From assembly GCA_008921705.1 (NCBI GenBank), contig VFFE01008908.1, positions 2,755,129 to 2,819,128 of the forward strand: a stretch of DNA of 64,000 nt, read 5' to 3'. The number at the start of each line of letters is the position of its first letter. Position 1 is the first letter of the stretch. A program made the translations under genes and the position numbers. Of this stretch, positions 62,002-64,000 are shown one piece after another. The notes under the pieces were generated by a model, which saw nothing but the letters and a program-made list of their open reading frames with translations, did no database searches and was not told where the DNA came from. Origin of the DNA: Burhinus oedicnemus (taxonomy: Eukaryota > Chordata > Aves > Charadriiformes > Burhinidae).

Positions 62002-63562
62002 GGCTGACTCAAAAAGCCTACAGCTCAAACTGGCACTCCCCCTGCTTGTGCAAAAGTGCTGTATTTTAGGTCGTGCTTGCAGGTGTGCTGATGCAGGAGG
62101 TGGTGGGGAGGGTGTAGCATGGCCAACAGGCAGTAGGCAATGCAGCCCACCTGTAGCCCCTCAGTGGCCGTTTGCAAACCAGCTCTAACAGAGCAAGTGG
62201 GATCTTTTCAGGTTGAAAGGAAGATCAAGGTGCTTTCACTCTGTGATTAACATGGGTCCAGCTGTTTCCTCTGAGAGGAGTGGTTAAGGAAACTAGCTGA
62301 TGCTTGTGGTGGCTCCTTTTGGTTGGAAGGTGGCCTGTGGTACCTGAGGTTAGGGTAAAAGAGGTGCTTCTGTGTTCCCAGGAGAAAGTTCAGCACCTGG
62401 GTTATCTTATACCCTTTCTTGCACAAAGATGGAAGACCTGCACGCATGTATTCATCCCAGGTAATGAGTTTGTGTATGTTTTTTTAACACAAAATGTTGA
62501 TGGAATTGGAAAACTCTGCCCTACTTGGTTCTCCTAAGGAGTCTTTGCGGGAAATCTTGGCTTGTACTTCCTGAAAAAGTGTGTTTCTGGTTTTCTGCTG
62601 TAGTCTTTTCATAACAAAAGCAGTAGAATATATCCTGTTTAATGTTATATTGACTTACCATAACAGGCTGCCTGTTAAGTGTAGCTAGAATGGAGTCATT
62701 ACACCCTCTATCAAGTTTCAGAAAGTAGTAACCTTCAATTATGTCTACAGAGACTTGTTTTTCAAATGACAGAATAATTTATCTAAGAACACTAACCAGA
62801 TTCATTTTGATTTAGTTCTACAATCAAAAAAGAACTAAGCTACCCAGAGCGAAAGCGTTTGACCAGCTATGAAATTTTCACTTTTTAAAGTCCAGCCTAA
62901 ATACCTTTTTTCCTGTGTTTGTTCTGTGAGACCCCTGCTTAAAAGCATATTACAGGCTTATTGTTGTAGTATTTCTCTTGAATGATGAGTATTACTTGAG
63001 ATGACAGTGCATCAACGTCAAGTACTGGTGTGCTCTCAGCATTTCTAAGTTTTTCTGGAAATAAAGTAATAGAAAACCTAGCCAGTGTGTGCGTGTTGGG
63101 GAAGTAAGAAAGGGGGAAAGGAAATTGGCTCATCAAAACCATTTTACTTTATTTTTTAATGCAATTCTGAAGAACGTCTCCTTCAAAATAGTTGTTTCCT
63201 GAATGCCATAAATCTTTCTGCTTTGGCAGCCTGACTTAATTGTTCCAGGCTTTGAATTATTCATTTAAAATATGTGCTCTCAATAACATTCAGTTGTGAT
63301 TTCTAGCTTTCACAAGAGAGAGGTGTGCAGTTGTGTCAGTAGCCTGTGCTCAGCAGAGATGTATACGTGTATAACTTCTGCAGTAGCCATGATTCACAAA
63401 CCCAGGGCTGTTTGATAGCCCTCCTCAGCAAGCTGTGGTGATGTACTCCGTTACTGGAAGTAAGTGTGTGTTGGAGATGGAGATTTGTGGGGCAGTTTGC
63501 AGAGGTGGACTTCAAAATAAATGAGATGATCCAGAAATATGCTCTTCTCATTAAAGCTGTGA
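62002..63562. other. Unique sequence, nothing recognised
   Basis: The short frames on both strands show no recognisable protein or repeat. Confidence 0.5.
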
Positions 63563-64000
63563 CTGCTGCAAAAGCTGCTGAATCCCCACACCTTGTGTGG
63601 ATTTCTTTGTGCTTTGCACAGGAAAAGCACCGCAGGGAGAGGTTTTGATGCTCTCACTAAAGAAGTAGCGGAACTTGCGCTGCAAAAGATGAGACACAAA
63701 AGGCCCTTGGAAATGGGACTCATCTTTGAGGAAAGCAGGACTGTGTCCATACCACAGTGGGCAGGACAGTTTTCCCACAAGTGGGCGAAGCTGGTTCAAA
63801 GCTTTTCAGAAGTTCAGGCACTGCACAATTCCTTGGTCCTCAGGAAGAAGTTATTAGCCTGCCTCCTTGGGCTCTACTCTCCTGCAATTACTGGGGTGGC
63901 AATGGTGTGTGGGGGGGTAACCCTTTCCTTCTCTTTTGAAGTGATTGCTTCTTCCTATAGACAGGCAAGCAGCCAAAAGCCTGGCTTGCCAAGGCTGTGG
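63563..64000 (+). CDS. Open reading frame running off the right edge, unidentified
   Basis: After a TGA at 63560-63562 one plus-strand frame stays open for 146 codons to the last base of the window. It reads LLQKLLNPHTLCGFLCALHR at the start, EVAELALQKMRHKRPLEMGL in the middle, and LHNSLVLRKKLLACLLGLYS later, with a helical, HEAT/ARM-like or coiled-coil-like leucine pattern. Inside it, TTTGTGCTTTGCACAG/G at 63620-63621 is a good splice acceptor, so a real exon could begin at 63622 with KSTAGRGFDALTKEV. An ATG occurs at 63689, but nothing shows it is a start. Over 63466-63648 a second frame (VDFKINEMIQKYALLIKAV) is also open. The family is not recognised and the rest lies outside the window. 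It could be an internal exon of a gene, a pseudogene, or a chance frame. Confidence 0.3.
   Translation, partial: MLQKLLNPHTLCGFLCALHRKSTAGRGFDALTKEVAELALQKMRHKRPLEMGLIFEESRTVSIPQWAGQFSHKWAKLVQSFSEVQALHNSLVLRKKLLACLLGLYSPAITGVAMVCGGVTLSFSFEVIASSYRQASSQKPGLPRLW

Noticed and set aside
1..64000. Bacterial-style systems: operons, CRISPR arrays, phage or toxin-antitoxin modules
   Set aside because: The sequence is vertebrate in character (CR1, LTR, MIR, CpG depletion). No regularly spaced repeats or compact gene clusters exist.
1..64000. tRNA, rRNA, snRNA or known microRNA genes
   Set aside because: I looked for familiar conserved words of these RNAs (for example let-7, miR-9, miR-124, U6) and saw none. 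A covariance-model scan would be needed to exclude diverged copies.

Overview
This window looks like nuclear DNA of a bird. It carries CR1 LINE fragments with the typical avian/reptilian 3' end, a solo LTR of a family that is abundant in bird genomes, low overall repeat density, moderate AT-richness, many short homopolymers, and a 20-base run of Ns marking an assembly gap. Nothing is organised like bacterial or viral DNA: there are no ribosome-binding sites, operons or long clean ORFs, and I found no rRNA, tRNA or CRISPR array. I recognise no intact protein-coding gene. The window is therefore best read as a gene desert or as intron sequence, made mostly of single-copy DNA with old decayed repeats.

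Layout. 1-8.6 kb is mostly AT-rich unique sequence, interrupted by the solo LTR (1345-1892, sense on the minus strand) and followed by a homeodomain/POU-motif-rich stretch with a RUNX-type inverted repeat (2042-2077). 8.6-21 kb holds an old amniote repeat, an ancient CR1 (9211-9565), a MIR-type SINE relic (19762-19965) and an unassigned AT-rich reading frame (20548-20952). 22.3-22.7 kb is a possible conserved regulatory element. 25.2-25.9 kb is a CpG island preceded by a TATA-like box, the only promoter-like place outside the LTR. 26-40 kb is unique DNA with minisatellite-like triplications. 40.3-41.1 kb is a long ancient CR1 on the minus strand. 42-48 kb has a perfect 24-bp duplication, a palindrome/hairpin pair, one exon-like frame and the gap. 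49.6-52.0 kb contains minus-strand reading frames broken by stops that look like a decayed coding sequence. 53.1 kb has a second exon-like frame behind a good splice acceptor. 55.5 kb carries the best-preserved CR1 tail. 57-59 kb is purine-biased with two consensus splice donors. 60.6-61.1 kb looks like a conserved non-coding element. From 63.56 kb an open frame of 146 codons runs off the right edge.

No set of genes working together can be shown. The most useful leads are the broken minus-strand frames at 49.6-52.0 kb, the open frame at the right edge, and the isolated CpG island. All coding calls here rest on reading frames inspected by eye and need homology or transcript evidence.
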